12,965 bases of DNA from an uncultured Gammaproteobacteria bacterium (GTDB lineage: Bacteria; Pseudomonadota; Gammaproteobacteria; GCA-002705445; GCA-002716945): contig CAJWRL010000023.1 in assembly GCA_913046125.1 (NCBI GenBank), positions 1 to 12,965 of the forward strand, written 5' to 3'. This document shows, piece by piece, positions 6,884 to 12,965 of the stretch. The number at the start of each line of letters is the position of its first letter. Positions within the stretch are counted from its first letter, which is position 1. The notes under the pieces are model-generated. The model searched no databases and was not told the origin of the DNA. It was given only the letters and a program-made list of their open reading frames with translations. A program made the translations under genes and the position numbers.

Positions 6884-7961
6884 CCAGATCTTTATTATTA
6901 AGTCCAGTAGCATTTTCTATTATCTTAGGCTTTAAATAATTAGTTTTATTAAAGTAATCTAGTATCTTTAGTTTAATTTTAGCAGATAAAATATCTGAGG
7001 AGTGAAAAGTAACTATAAGATCTAATAACTGTTGAAGTGATTGAATTCTACTCATCCTCTTAATTGTAAAGTTACAGACAGTGCCTCTAAGATTGTTACT
7101 CTTCGATAATAAGTTGGATAAAGTTGCTACATCCTCTATTCCCATGTTAAGACCCAGACCGGCCAGAGGGTGGAATTTATGTGCTGCATCGCCAATCAGC
7201 AAATTATTCTCACAAAAATATGACCTTGCATGTCTCGATGAGAGAGGGAATGAAGTATGAATATTAGTTTTTTTAATATCACCAGTAACAAAACTAACTC
7301 TATCGGATAAATATTCTATAAGTGTAGCAGAAGAGGCTTTGTTTACTTGATCAAAAAACTTATTAGGCATGCTCCATATTAAATTGTATGAATATTCGTT
7401 AATAGGTAAAAGACCTAAGATCTCATTATCATAAAAAATCTGTCTAGGTTTTGTACTATTCGATTTAGTATGCTTGAATGTAATATTCATGGCTGTTTGA
7501 TCATAAATTTTGTTTTTGAATTTAAACTTAATATCATTCTTTTCAAGCTCATCTATTTTCGTGTGGATGTTAATGTCACTAGTATTATCTGATATTTTAT
7601 TATCATATCGCTTTATGCTTTTGCACTTACTAATACATTTTGAGATCGCATTTAATAGGTCCCCTTCGTAGACAATATATCCAAGATTTTGTGAATGTGG
7701 ATTATCTGAGTGAAAGTTTATAGATTTCTTCTCTTTCAAATATACGTCAATACTTGCATAAGCAATATATTTTTCTTTATCTAATTGATTCCATATGCCG
7801 AGGTTGTCTAAATAAATTTTACTGAACTCATTGATGCTAAAATACCTATTGAAGTCTAATAACTCGCCGGGCTTTAAGTATATGTCGCTTCTTAGACTTT
7901 TCGAGAAGTCTATTGCTGCTATGGATGAAATTATGCTGCTATTGATGAGATTTATTGTCAT
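6873..7961 (-). CDS. UbiI/VisC-type monooxygenase homologue with degenerate FAD-binding site
   Basis: A 362-residue homologue of the ubiquinone-pathway flavin hydroxylases, in the UbiI (VisC) position after ubiH. Clear family segments: an N-terminal aligned region ending in a conserved DxxR (36-39), NLGIW (53-57), LGYIVYEGDLLNAI (93-106), YDQTA (153-157), LGLLP and NLIWSMP (182-199), FPLSSRHAR (238-246), and the third FAD motif GDAAHKFHPLAG (257-268). However, the dinucleotide-binding GxGxxG is replaced by NSSIIS (6-11), and the Glu ending strand 2 is a Lys (30). The ADG-xxS segment that should precede YDQTA is missing, explaining a length about 35-40 residues below normal. The reading frame is intact from two bases after ubiH to the stop. 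It may be a pseudoenzyme, a structural partner of UbiH, or a decaying gene. Activity is doubtful. Confidence 0.8.
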   Translation of the reverse strand: MTINLINSSIISSIAAIDFSKSLRSDIYLKPGELLDFNRYFSINEFSKIYLDNLGIWNQLDKEKYIAYASIDVYLKEKKSINFHSDNPHSQNLGYIVYEGDLLNAISKCISKCKSIKRYDNKISDNTSDINIHTKIDELEKNDIKFKFKNKIYDQTAMNITFKHTKSNSTKPRQIFYDNEILGLLPINEYSYNLIWSMPNKFFDQVNKASSATLIEYLSDRVSFVTGDIKKTNIHTSFPLSSRHARSYFCENNLLIGDAAHKFHPLAGLGLNMGIEDVATLSNLLSKSNNLRGTVCNFTIKRMSRIQSLQQLLDLIVTFHSSDILSAKIKLKILDYFNKTNYLKPKIIENATGLNNKDLVNL

Positions 7962-7963
7962 TT

Positions 7964-9112
7964 TTAATTCATACCAACTATTTTTTTGAGAAAACTTCTT
8001 CGTAGGGTAGATGATAAATTAATAGTTCTCGAGAATACCGATGAACACACATTTGCTGAAAAACTATTTCTCATCAAAGCTGAGGATGTAAAATCTATCC
8101 TCTTTAAAAGAGTATTCCTTTTTTTGTTAATGATATTTAGAATTTCAGGATTGAATTCACCATCTAAAAGTAGATCCTCAGACTTATCGCTAATAACTTG
8201 AATGCAATCAGCTGCGAAGTTGAAACCTTGTGCTCCAAACGGATGAATAAGTTGAGAGGAATTTCCTAGGAATATGACGTTTTGCTTACTCCATGCAACC
8301 AGTCTACTTGTATTGAGTGGATACTTATAAATTAATTTAGGTTTATCAATGCCTCTTAAATAAGGAGCCAGCTCCGTCTCCAACATATCAAAGTTTGCGT
8401 TTTCACTCTCAAAAGCAAAGTGGTCAATAAATTCGTTATAAATGCTTGCAACTATTGAAACAGAATTATCATTAAATGGAAGTATTGCAAAAATGCCTTT
8501 TCTACTAAAGATCTGAAATGCACCTTTTGAGAGATGCTGATAATTTGTGTTGAACATGTATGATGTTTGATCATAATCAAAAGAATGACGCTCCATATTT
8601 AAATTTTTTGCGAATTGGGAGTTGGCCCCGTCTGTTACAATTAGGTAATCTCCGGTAATCGTTAATTTAGACTGAGTTTGTGAAAGTTTGATGGGTGAAG
8701 TAACATTATCTATATACGCGTCTGCCTCATCAACAATATTTATATTTTTACTTTTTTTACAATGATCTATCAAGTACGATAAAAAACTAGATTTATCAAC
8801 AACAGATCCAAGTTCTTCTCTATGTAAATCATCAGAGCAAAAACGCACAACATTAAAACTATTGAATAACTTTACAGTAAGTTCTTTTATTTCATTGGCT
8901 TTAATGTAGCTACTATCCCATAAGTTATTTTTTTTAAGAAATTGAATGGTGTTTATTGTCAAAGAGAGGGGTGTGAAGTAATCAGAGATAATATGTTTGA
9001 ATGTTTTTTTTTCTACTAAACATATAGTATAATTTTTTTTACTCAGAATAAGACTTGCCAAGCAACCGACTAGTCCTCCACCTACTATAATAAAGTCGTT
9101 TTTTTTAGGCAT
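7964..9112 (-). CDS. ubiH: Ubiquinone biosynthesis FAD monooxygenase UbiH
   Basis: A 382-residue flavin-dependent aromatic hydroxylase of the UbiH/COQ6 family, which adds a ring hydroxyl during ubiquinone synthesis (C6 position in E. coli UbiH). The N-terminal FAD motif is intact: FIIVGGGLVG (7-16) with Glu34 after strand 2. The middle DG motif reads VTDGANS (159-165). The C-terminal motif is GNSSQLIHPFGAQGFNF (283-299). The Asn-x-x-Gln form (GNxxQ rather than GDxxH) is, to my knowledge, typical of UbiH and separates it from UbiI/UbiF. The Arg of the usual D-x-R motif is not evident in SDYFTPLSL (43-51). The start overlaps the pepP end by 8 bases. Its product probably works in the soluble Ubi complex. 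The sequence is divergent but all three FAD motifs are present. Confidence 0.88.
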   Translation of the reverse strand: MPKKNDFIIVGGGLVGCLASLILSKKNYTICLVEKKTFKHIISDYFTPLSLTINTIQFLKKNNLWDSSYIKANEIKELTVKLFNSFNVVRFCSDDLHREELGSVVDKSSFLSYLIDHCKKSKNINIVDEADAYIDNVTSPIKLSQTQSKLTITGDYLIVTDGANSQFAKNLNMERHSFDYDQTSYMFNTNYQHLSKGAFQIFSRKGIFAILPFNDNSVSIVASIYNEFIDHFAFESENANFDMLETELAPYLRGIDKPKLIYKYPLNTSRLVAWSKQNVIFLGNSSQLIHPFGAQGFNFAADCIQVISDKSEDLLLDGEFNPEILNIINKKRNTLLKRIDFTSSALMRNSFSANVCSSVFSRTINLSSTLRRSFLKKIVGMN

Positions 9113-10403
9113 GAGACATCAATTTCTCAATATCTTTAACAGACTTAGGAACATCTCTGGATAATACTTCACAGCCAGAATCTGTAATTAAAACATCATC
9201 TTCAATTCTTACTCCAATATTATGGAAACCTTTATCAATACCAGGTTCTTTATTGATATAAATGCCTGGTTCTACGGTAAATATCATCCCGGGTTTAAGC
9301 TTAATTGGCTTACCATTATGCGAGTATGAGGATGGATCATGAACGTCTAGCCCCAACCAGTGGCCTGTATTGTGCATATAATATTTCTTATACTTCTCTT
9401 CTTTTATATTCCTCTCCAATTTCCCGGTTAAGATTTTTGCTTCTATTAATCCTTTAGTAATGTATTTTACTGCAACATTATGGATATCAATTAAGGTCTT
9501 ACCAGGTTTGCAGGCTTTGATTGCCATTGTTTGAGCTTTTAAAACAATCTCATAAATTTTTTTCTGAAATTCGTTAAACTTTCCAGATATAGGAATAGTT
9601 CTAGTTATATCAGATGCATAGTTATCATACTCAGCTGCTGCGTCAACAAGCAGAAGGTTGTTTGACCTCAAAATCGCATTATTTTTTGTATAATGAAGGA
9701 CACACGCATTTTTCCCAGAGGCGACAATTGCAGGATATGCCTGTTCGCATCTTTCTGACATGCAATGTTTTATAAAATCTGCTTCAACTTCATATTCTTT
9801 TAAACCTGATTTACAGCTTTTCATAATGTTGATGTGTGCTTTTGCTGATATTTTTGCAGCATGTCTAATTAGTGACACTTCACTTTTAGATTTAATTCTT
9901 CTCATATCAAATATGAGATTAGACAAGTCAATTTTGGTAGATCTTGAGGTATTATTTCTTAAATATCTTGATTGAGGTTGTGAAAGATTGAGATTACTAA
10001 TAAATTCGTTGAGCCTGTTTTCATCAGCGAATTCAAAATAAATGTTCTTTGCGTCATTAAGTTTAAGGGACTTAAGTTCATCAAAATATAGAACATTTTG
10101 AATTTTAAACTGGTTTTTATACGATGATTTAGAAGGTAGCTGTCCATGCCAGATTTTATCAATATCATTTGGCCTATCGCACACTAAGGTTGTCGAATGC
10201 CGATTGCTAGTTTTTGTAATAATCAACAACATAGAAGGATTATTGATACCAGTAAGATAGAAAAAGTTGCTCGATTGGCGGAATTTATAGTTAACATCAT
10301 TGTTACGAGACTTTTCTAGCCCTGAAAAAAGGATAACAATTGAATTATCCTCAATCTTACGTAAAAGGTAATCTCTTCTTCTTTTAAAATCTTTACTTAT
10401 CAT
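9105..10403 (-). CDS. pepP: Xaa-Pro aminopeptidase P
   Basis: A 432-residue M24B metallopeptidase that removes N-terminal residues preceding proline. The N-terminal creatinase-like domain starts MISKDFKRRRDYLL and contains FRQSSNFFYLTGI (41-53), classic for PepP. The pita-bread catalytic domain keeps all five metal ligands: Asp254 and Asp265 (VDAAAEYDNYASDITR), His348 (NTGHWLGLDVHD), Glu378 (TVEPGIY) and Glu401 (RIEDD). The two-Mn site should therefore be functional. The ATG at 10403 is chosen because PepP proteins begin with this segment and it gives an 11-base overlap with ygfB. An in-frame ATG at 10457 would add 18 hydrophobic residues encoded inside ygfB and is less likely. Part of the conserved ygfB-pepP-ubiH-ubiI operon. 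Why a peptidase accompanies ubiquinone genes is not known from sequence. Confidence 0.95.
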   Translation of the reverse strand: MISKDFKRRRDYLLRKIEDNSIVILFSGLEKSRNNDVNYKFRQSSNFFYLTGINNPSMLLIITKTSNRHSTTLVCDRPNDIDKIWHGQLPSKSSYKNQFKIQNVLYFDELKSLKLNDAKNIYFEFADENRLNEFISNLNLSQPQSRYLRNNTSRSTKIDLSNLIFDMRRIKSKSEVSLIRHAAKISAKAHINIMKSCKSGLKEYEVEADFIKHCMSERCEQAYPAIVASGKNACVLHYTKNNAILRSNNLLLVDAAAEYDNYASDITRTIPISGKFNEFQKKIYEIVLKAQTMAIKACKPGKTLIDIHNVAVKYITKGLIEAKILTGKLERNIKEEKYKKYYMHNTGHWLGLDVHDPSSYSHNGKPIKLKPGMIFTVEPGIYINKEPGIDKGFHNIGVRIEDDVLITDSGCEVLSRDVPKSVKDIEKLMSHA

Positions 10404-10899
10404 CTTTTTTATTAAATATATATTGAACAGATTTTTCAATAAAATCATGAATATCATTCAAGCTTTCTTGATTAACGTTATTATCCTCATCAACCTTATA
10501 TTTTTGATTAAGTTGGCTAATCTCATCAAAAACGTCAAGAATCTCAGTAATACGATTATCAATATCTTTTGAACTACCTGATTCTTTATAGGATATCAAA
10601 AAATAATACGTCCACTCTGCTAGAGAGGAAGCTATGACTTCGTAATCAGCCTCTTCTCCAGATTGAATATCTAAATTTGAGGACTTAAGCTCATTTTGTA
10701 TACACTTAATCAATTTGCGAGATTTAGGTAGAGATCCCTCATCGATATCCATAAAGGTCAAAACTTTTTTGTCTAGGTCAATGTTTGAGATATTTGACAA
10801 AACCAAACCAGTAAAAAATCCATGGACTTCAGATGCTGTAAAAGGGCACTGATAGTCATCAATGATTTCATGTATTAATATATCACTAGAATCTTTCAT
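10393..10899 (-). CDS. ygfB: YgfB/UPF0149 family protein
   Basis: A 168-residue protein of the UPF0149 family, short acidic, mostly helical cytoplasmic proteins. The signature ASEVHGFFTGLVLS (22-35) corresponds to the family's E-x-HG-x-x-x-G segment. SLAEWTYYFLISY (92-104) corresponds to the second conserved helix, where most relatives have a glycine after the FL. A C-terminal DIHDF segment is also typical. The length is slightly below the E. coli protein. The molecular role is not settled for most bacteria. In Pseudomonas a relative affects gene expression linked to beta-lactam resistance. First gene of the minus-strand operon with pepP and ubi genes, with its ATG facing the zapA operon across 64 bases. 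No strong Shine-Dalgarno is seen. Its stop codon lies inside the beginning of pepP, suggesting coupling. Confidence 0.9.
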   Translation of the reverse strand: MKDSSDILIHEIIDDYQCPFTASEVHGFFTGLVLSNISNIDLDKKVLTFMDIDEGSLPKSRKLIKCIQNELKSSNLDIQSGEEADYEVIASSLAEWTYYFLISYKESGSSKDIDNRITEILDVFDEISQLNQKYKVDEDNNVNQESLNDIHDFIEKSVQYIFNKKDDK

Positions 10900-10927
10900 A
10901 AGAAGTTAACGTAAATTAATAATTTTA

Positions 10928-10956
10928 TTGATTAATGTGAGTACTAAAACTATATT
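10928..10956 (+). promoter_or_regulatory. Candidate sigma-70 promoter for the zapA operon, possibly leaderless
   Basis: TTGATT (10928-10933), a 17-base spacer and TATATT (10951-10956) form the best-spaced promoter-like pair in the window. Transcription would begin about 6-8 bases downstream, at or next to the ATG at 10964. That ATG has no Shine-Dalgarno before it, so the mRNA may be leaderless. The sequence also has other AT-rich hexamers, so the assignment is provisional. Confidence 0.5.
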
Positions 10957-10963
10957 ATACACT

Positions 10964-11185
10964 ATGTCAGATATTTTAGATAAATTGAACAATCTAGAGC
11001 ATAACCTTAATCTGCTGAGTAAAAAAATAGATTCAACAAACCTTGAAAATACGCTTCTCAAAAACCAGCAAACCAAATTAGTCTCTGAGAAGTCAGACTT
11101 GATCAAGAAAAATGAGTCTGCAAAGTCACAACTTAAGTCACTGTTAGAAAGAATTGATGGTATGAAAAACCATGGAAAAGAGTAA
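10964..11185 (+). CDS. TIGR02449-type short coiled-coil protein, ZapB-like
   Basis: A 73-residue protein almost entirely predicted to be a parallel coiled coil. Leucine/isoleucine heptads run from MSDILDKLNNLEHNLNLLSK through LLKNQQTKL to LKSLLERIDGM, with many Lys, Asn and Ser between them. Such a protein encoded immediately before zapA is the TIGR02449 family of gammaproteobacteria, resembling the division factor ZapB in size and build. The conserved part begins at the ATG at 10964; a TTG at 10928 would overlap the promoter and is not favoured. It overlaps zapA by 14 bases, suggesting coupled synthesis and a role at the division septum. That role is inferred from position and architecture, not from a catalytic motif, as there is none. 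Confidence 0.82.
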   Translation: MSDILDKLNNLEHNLNLLSKKIDSTNLENTLLKNQQTKLVSEKSDLIKKNESAKSQLKSLLERIDGMKNHGKE

Positions 11186-11456
11186 GGTCGACATTAATAT
11201 TTTAGGGCAGGATGTCTCTGTGATGTGTACAGATGATGAGAAAAGGATACTTCTAAGATCAAGAGATCGAATCGTTGCTGAGGCAGAAAAAGTCAAAGAA
11301 CAAACAAAAAATGTAGGCCATGATTATTTCTTGGTACTCGTGCTATTGAACATAGCAGGTTCTGACATCAAAAATCAAATCAAACTAGATGAGCTGACAT
11401 CTGTTGAAAAAAGTCTCGACATAATAAATGAAAAAATCGAAGAAGCACTGAAATGA
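11172..11456 (+). CDS. zapA: Cell division protein ZapA
   Basis: A 94-residue ZapA family protein, which binds and cross-links FtsZ protofilaments at the division ring. The N-terminal domain shows VDINILGQDVSVMC (6-19), matching the family's strand-turn-strand with the ILG motif. It is followed by a helix containing LLRSRDRIVAEA (27-38). The C-terminal helix begins VLVLLNIAGSDI (55-66), corresponding to the usual VLAALNIA segment, and continues as a coiled coil (EKSLDIINEKIEEAL). The length is normal. It starts inside the preceding coiled-coil gene and ends with ATGA shared with the EVE-domain gene, so three cistrons are chained. Placement opposite ygfB matches E. coli and Pseudomonas, which supports orthology. 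Confidence 0.92.
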   Translation: MEKSKVDINILGQDVSVMCTDDEKRILLRSRDRIVAEAEKVKEQTKNVGHDYFLVLVLLNIAGSDIKNQIKLDELTSVEKSLDIINEKIEEALK

Positions 11457-11908
11457 ATTACTGGCTTATGAAAAATGAGCCTGAGGACTACAACATAGAT
11501 GACCTTGCTAGGGATAAAATTGAGCCTTGGGACGGTATTAGAAACTATCAAGTTAGAAATATGATAAGAGATGATATGAAAAACGGTGATTTGGCTTTTT
11601 TCTATCACTCAAACTGTGATGTGCCAGGTATTTATGGCTTGATGACTATATGCAAAGAGGCTTATATTGACCATACTGCGTTTGATAAGAAAGCAAAATA
11701 CTATGATCCAAAGAGTAAAAGAGATGCACCAAGATGGTTAATGGTAGATGTTAAGTTCAAAAAGAAGTTTAAAAAGATTGTAACGTTAAAAGATTTAAAA
11801 TCTTACAAAGAATTGTCAAACATGCGAGTTGTTCAGAGGGGTAATAGGTTATCAATTACAAAAATAGAAAAAAAAGAATGGGATTTTATAATTAACCTAT
11901 CAAAATAG
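11453..11908 (+). CDS. EVE domain-containing protein (THYN1-like)
   Basis: A 151-residue single EVE domain, a PUA-related fold that in several proteins binds modified bases in DNA or RNA. Family blocks: MNYWLMKNEPEDY (1-13), EPWDGIRNYQVRN (24-36), RDDMKNGDLAFFYHSNC (39-55), KYYDPKS (80-86), PRWLMVDVKF (92-101), and MRVVQRGNRLSI (123-134). This is the form common in proteobacteria next to zapA, 5-formyltetrahydrofolate cyclo-ligase and 6S RNA. Here the latter two are absent and the gene is joined directly to zapA by a 4-base ATGA overlap. The residues that build the binding pocket (Trp26, Arg30, Tyr51, His52) are present. The biological ligand in bacteria is not established, so no specific function is assigned. 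Confidence 0.92.
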   Translation: MNYWLMKNEPEDYNIDDLARDKIEPWDGIRNYQVRNMIRDDMKNGDLAFFYHSNCDVPGIYGLMTICKEAYIDHTAFDKKAKYYDPKSKRDAPRWLMVDVKFKKKFKKIVTLKDLKSYKELSNMRVVQRGNRLSITKIEKKEWDFIINLSK

Positions 11909-11942
11909 AGAAAAAATAATTTTAAAATAAACTAATTAACAC

Positions 11943-11970
11943 TTGTTTTTGTAAGATAATTTACTAAACT
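11943..11970 (+). promoter_or_regulatory. Possible promoter of the histone-like gene
   Basis: TTGTTT (11943-11948), a 16-base spacer and TAAACT (11965-11970) fall in the 94-base gap after the EVE gene. A very strong ribosome site, GGAGGAA at about 11993-11999, follows. The ribosome site is convincing and the best in the window. The promoter boxes are only moderate matches. Nothing else is seen in the gap. Confidence 0.35.
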
Positions 11971-12002
11971 AAAAATTAACCACCAATACCGCGGAGGAAT
12001 GT

Positions 12003-12245
12003 ATGGTTAAAAAGAAAGCGAAAGCTAAAAGAAAAACTAAGGTAGCTAAGCGTAAAGTAGCCAAGAAAAAAGTAACTACTACACGTAAGAAAGTTGCTAA
12101 GCGTAAAGTAGCTAAGAAAAAAGCTAAGAAAAAAGTAGCTAAGAAGAAAACTGCTAAGCGTAAAGTAGCTAAGAAAAAAGCTAAGAAGAAAACTGCTAAG
12201 CGTAAAGTAGCTAAGAAAAAGACTGCTAGGCGTAAAAGACGTTAA
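12003..12245 (+). CDS. Lysine-rich histone H1-like protein with internal repeats
   Basis: An 80-residue, extremely basic protein made almost only of Lys, Arg, Ala, Val and Thr, with no acidic, aromatic or glycine residues. The nonapeptide AKRKVAKKK occurs four times, starting at residues 15, 32, 51 and 65. The corresponding DNA (starts 12045, 12096, 12153, 12195) is nearly identical, pointing to recent duplication. Such tails resemble the C-terminus of eukaryotic histone H1 and bacterial proteins such as AlgP or chlamydial Hc2, which bind nucleic acid by charge. A nucleoid or RNA-binding role is therefore likely, though not proven. The perfect GGAGGAA ribosome site and the strong terminator right after the stop suggest high expression from its own transcript. 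The in-frame start and stop codons are intact. Confidence 0.8.
   Translation: MVKKKAKAKRKTKVAKRKVAKKKVTTTRKKVAKRKVAKKKAKKKVAKKKTAKRKVAKKKAKKKTAKRKVAKKKTARRKRR
12045..12220 (+). repeat. Four near-identical 25-27 bp repeats inside the basic protein gene
   Basis: The unit GCTAAGCGTAAAGTAGCTAA and its continuation start at 12045, 12096, 12153 and 12195, in frame, spaced by 51, 57 and 42 bases (all multiples of three). One copy differs by a C (GCCAAG). Between the units lie further AAGAAAAAAGCT-type copies. In-frame spacing means unequal recombination or slippage would lengthen or shorten the protein without breaking it. Confidence 0.85.
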
Positions 12246-12262
12246 TTCTTCATAAATGATGG

Positions 12263-12290
12263 AAAAGGCCCTTATCTTAGGGCCTTTTTT
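12263..12290. terminator. Intrinsic terminator, probably bidirectional
   Basis: A 10-bp perfect stem, AAAAGGCCCT paired with AGGGCCTTTT, encloses the loop TATCTT and is followed by further T residues on the plus strand. It lies 18 bases after the stop of the basic protein gene. Read on the minus strand the same stem ends in TTTT, so it can also stop the convergent ilvA transcript, whose stop is 23 bases away. It is the only clear intrinsic terminator in the window. Confidence 0.92.
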
Positions 12291-12312
12291 GTATGTAGTA
12301 TTGTGAATTTTT

Positions 12313-12965
12313 TTATTTTAAAAACTGTTTATATGCTGAGTTTTGAGACTCATCATAAAATTTATATTTCAGCGTTCTGAAGTGTTTTTCTAAGCTGGTA
12401 AGTTCACTCTCTTTAGCTTGTAATCCTATGAGAACTCTCCCAAAATCTGCGCCATGGTTACGATAGTGGAAAAGACTTATATTCCATCTTGATCCAATGT
12501 TGTCTAGGAATTTTAGAAGCTCTCCAGGTTTTTCAGGGAACATGAATCTATAAATTCTCTCATCATTAATTTCTTTACAAATCCCTCCTACCATATATCT
12601 AATATGAAGCTTAGCCATTTCATTATTACTCATATCATGACATTTGTAGCCATTTGATTTGAGCTTTTTGATTATATCCTTTTTTTCATCAAGTCCTTTG
12701 GTTGTTTTTATACCAACAAAAACCTGTGCATCTTTATGGTCTGAATAACGATAGTTGAATTCTGTAATAGCTCTTTTACCGATAATAGAGCAAAATTTCT
12801 TAAAACTACCAGGCTTTTCAGCAATAGTAACACCCAGAATTACCTCTGTGCTTTCTCCTATATCGGCTCTTTCAGCAACGTGTCTCAATCGATCAAAATT
12901 CATATTTGCGCCGCACAGGATTGTTGCTATGTTTTTGCCTTTAATTTTATTTGAAAAAATATATT
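12313..12965 (-). CDS. ilvA: Threonine deaminase, C-terminal part (cut by window edge)
   Basis: The visible 217 codons are the end of biosynthetic threonine deaminase, which converts threonine to 2-oxobutanoate, the first committed step to isoleucine. The frame is open to the window edge. It includes the end of the PLP domain, reading ILCGANMNFDRLRHVAERADIGE, so the in-frame ATG at 12903 is internal and not the start. Two ACT-like regulatory subdomains follow: the first has VTIAEKPGSFKKFC and ITEFNYRY, the second begins after MAKLHIRYMVGG and has FPEKPGELLKFL and WNISLFHYRNHGADFGRVL. These bind isoleucine and valine in the E. coli enzyme, so feedback control is expected. The catalytic lysine lies outside the window. 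Convergent with the basic protein gene, sharing its terminator. Confidence 0.95.
   Translation of the reverse strand, partial: YIFSNKIKGKNIATILCGANMNFDRLRHVAERADIGESTEVILGVTIAEKPGSFKKFCSIIGKRAITEFNYRYSDHKDAQVFVGIKTTKGLDEKKDIIKKLKSNGYKCHDMSNNEMAKLHIRYMVGGICKEINDERIYRFMFPEKPGELLKFLDNIGSRWNISLFHYRNHGADFGRVLIGLQAKESELTSLEKHFRTLKYKFYDESQNSAYKQFLK

Noticed and set aside
7920..7970. Frameshift explanation for the missing FAD motif of the UbiI-like protein
   Set aside because: The ATG follows the ubiH stop by two bases, and residues 1-60 align in register with the normal N-terminus (strand, turn, helix, DxxR, NLGIW). Glycines are substituted, not shifted out of frame. A sequencing error cannot explain both this and the missing DG segment.
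10404..10457. 18-codon upstream extension of pepP from ATG 10457
   Set aside because: The extra residues are a by-product of ygfB in another frame. The family's N-terminus begins at MISKDF (ATG 10403), giving a normal overlap.
10928..10963. TTG start 12 codons upstream of the coiled-coil protein
   Set aside because: It coincides with the candidate -35 box and lacks a ribosome site, and the family-like sequence begins at the ATG at 10964.
12045..12220. CRISPR-like array in the repeat region
   Set aside because: Spacers are themselves lysine-codon repeats of unequal length, the units are in frame within a coding sequence, and no cas gene is present.
12903..12965. Treating ATG 12903 as the start of a short regulatory-only ACT protein
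   Set aside because: The frame continues upstream without a stop, and the residues before it (ILCGAN) are the conserved end of the threonine deaminase catalytic domain.

Overview
The window is about 13 kb of a densely packed, AT-rich bacterial chromosome. Roughly 97% is coding, and the longest gap is 108 bases. Gene content and order point to a gammaproteobacterium. The divergent pair ygfB-pepP-ubiH-ubiI(like) and TIGR02449-zapA reproduces the E. coli/Pseudomonas neighbourhood, with an EVE-domain gene and ilvA close by. Low GC (20-30% in several hand-counted rows), overlapping genes and lysine/asparagine/isoleucine-rich proteins suggest a streamlined, SAR86-like marine lineage. That placement is inference.

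Left part (1-2537): a truncated DinF-type MATE efflux gene and a 55-residue rubredoxin lie on the minus strand. They diverge from thiE and hemL (thiamine phosphate synthase and glutamate-1-semialdehyde aminotransferase), which overlap by 14 bases on the plus strand.

Middle (2530-6883): a minus-strand operon encodes serine-glyoxylate aminotransferase, hydroxypyruvate/glyoxylate reductase and glycerate 2-kinase. Together they turn serine plus glyoxylate into glycine and phosphoglycerate, as in the lower part of the serine cycle or the photorespiratory glycerate pathway. A TauE/SafE-family membrane protein is divergently transcribed from it.

Right-centre (6873-11908): the minus-strand operon ygfB-pepP-ubiH-ubiI-like has every junction overlapping or nearly touching. 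Its last gene is the oddest in the window: a UbiI-type monooxygenase homologue that has lost the N-terminal FAD-binding glycines and the central DG motif. Divergent from this operon, a short coiled-coil protein, ZapA and an EVE-domain protein form an overlapping plus-strand operon. Its promoter may produce a leaderless mRNA.

Right end (11909-12965): an 80-residue lysine-rich, histone-H1-like protein with internal repeats, a strong intrinsic terminator, and the C-terminal (isoleucine-sensing) half of threonine deaminase IlvA running off the edge.

No mobile element, CRISPR array, tRNA or rRNA was seen. Most genes are ordinary. I see no wholly new multi-gene system. The points most worth checking are the degenerate UbiI, the compositional contrast of the glycerate operon, and the repeat-built basic protein.
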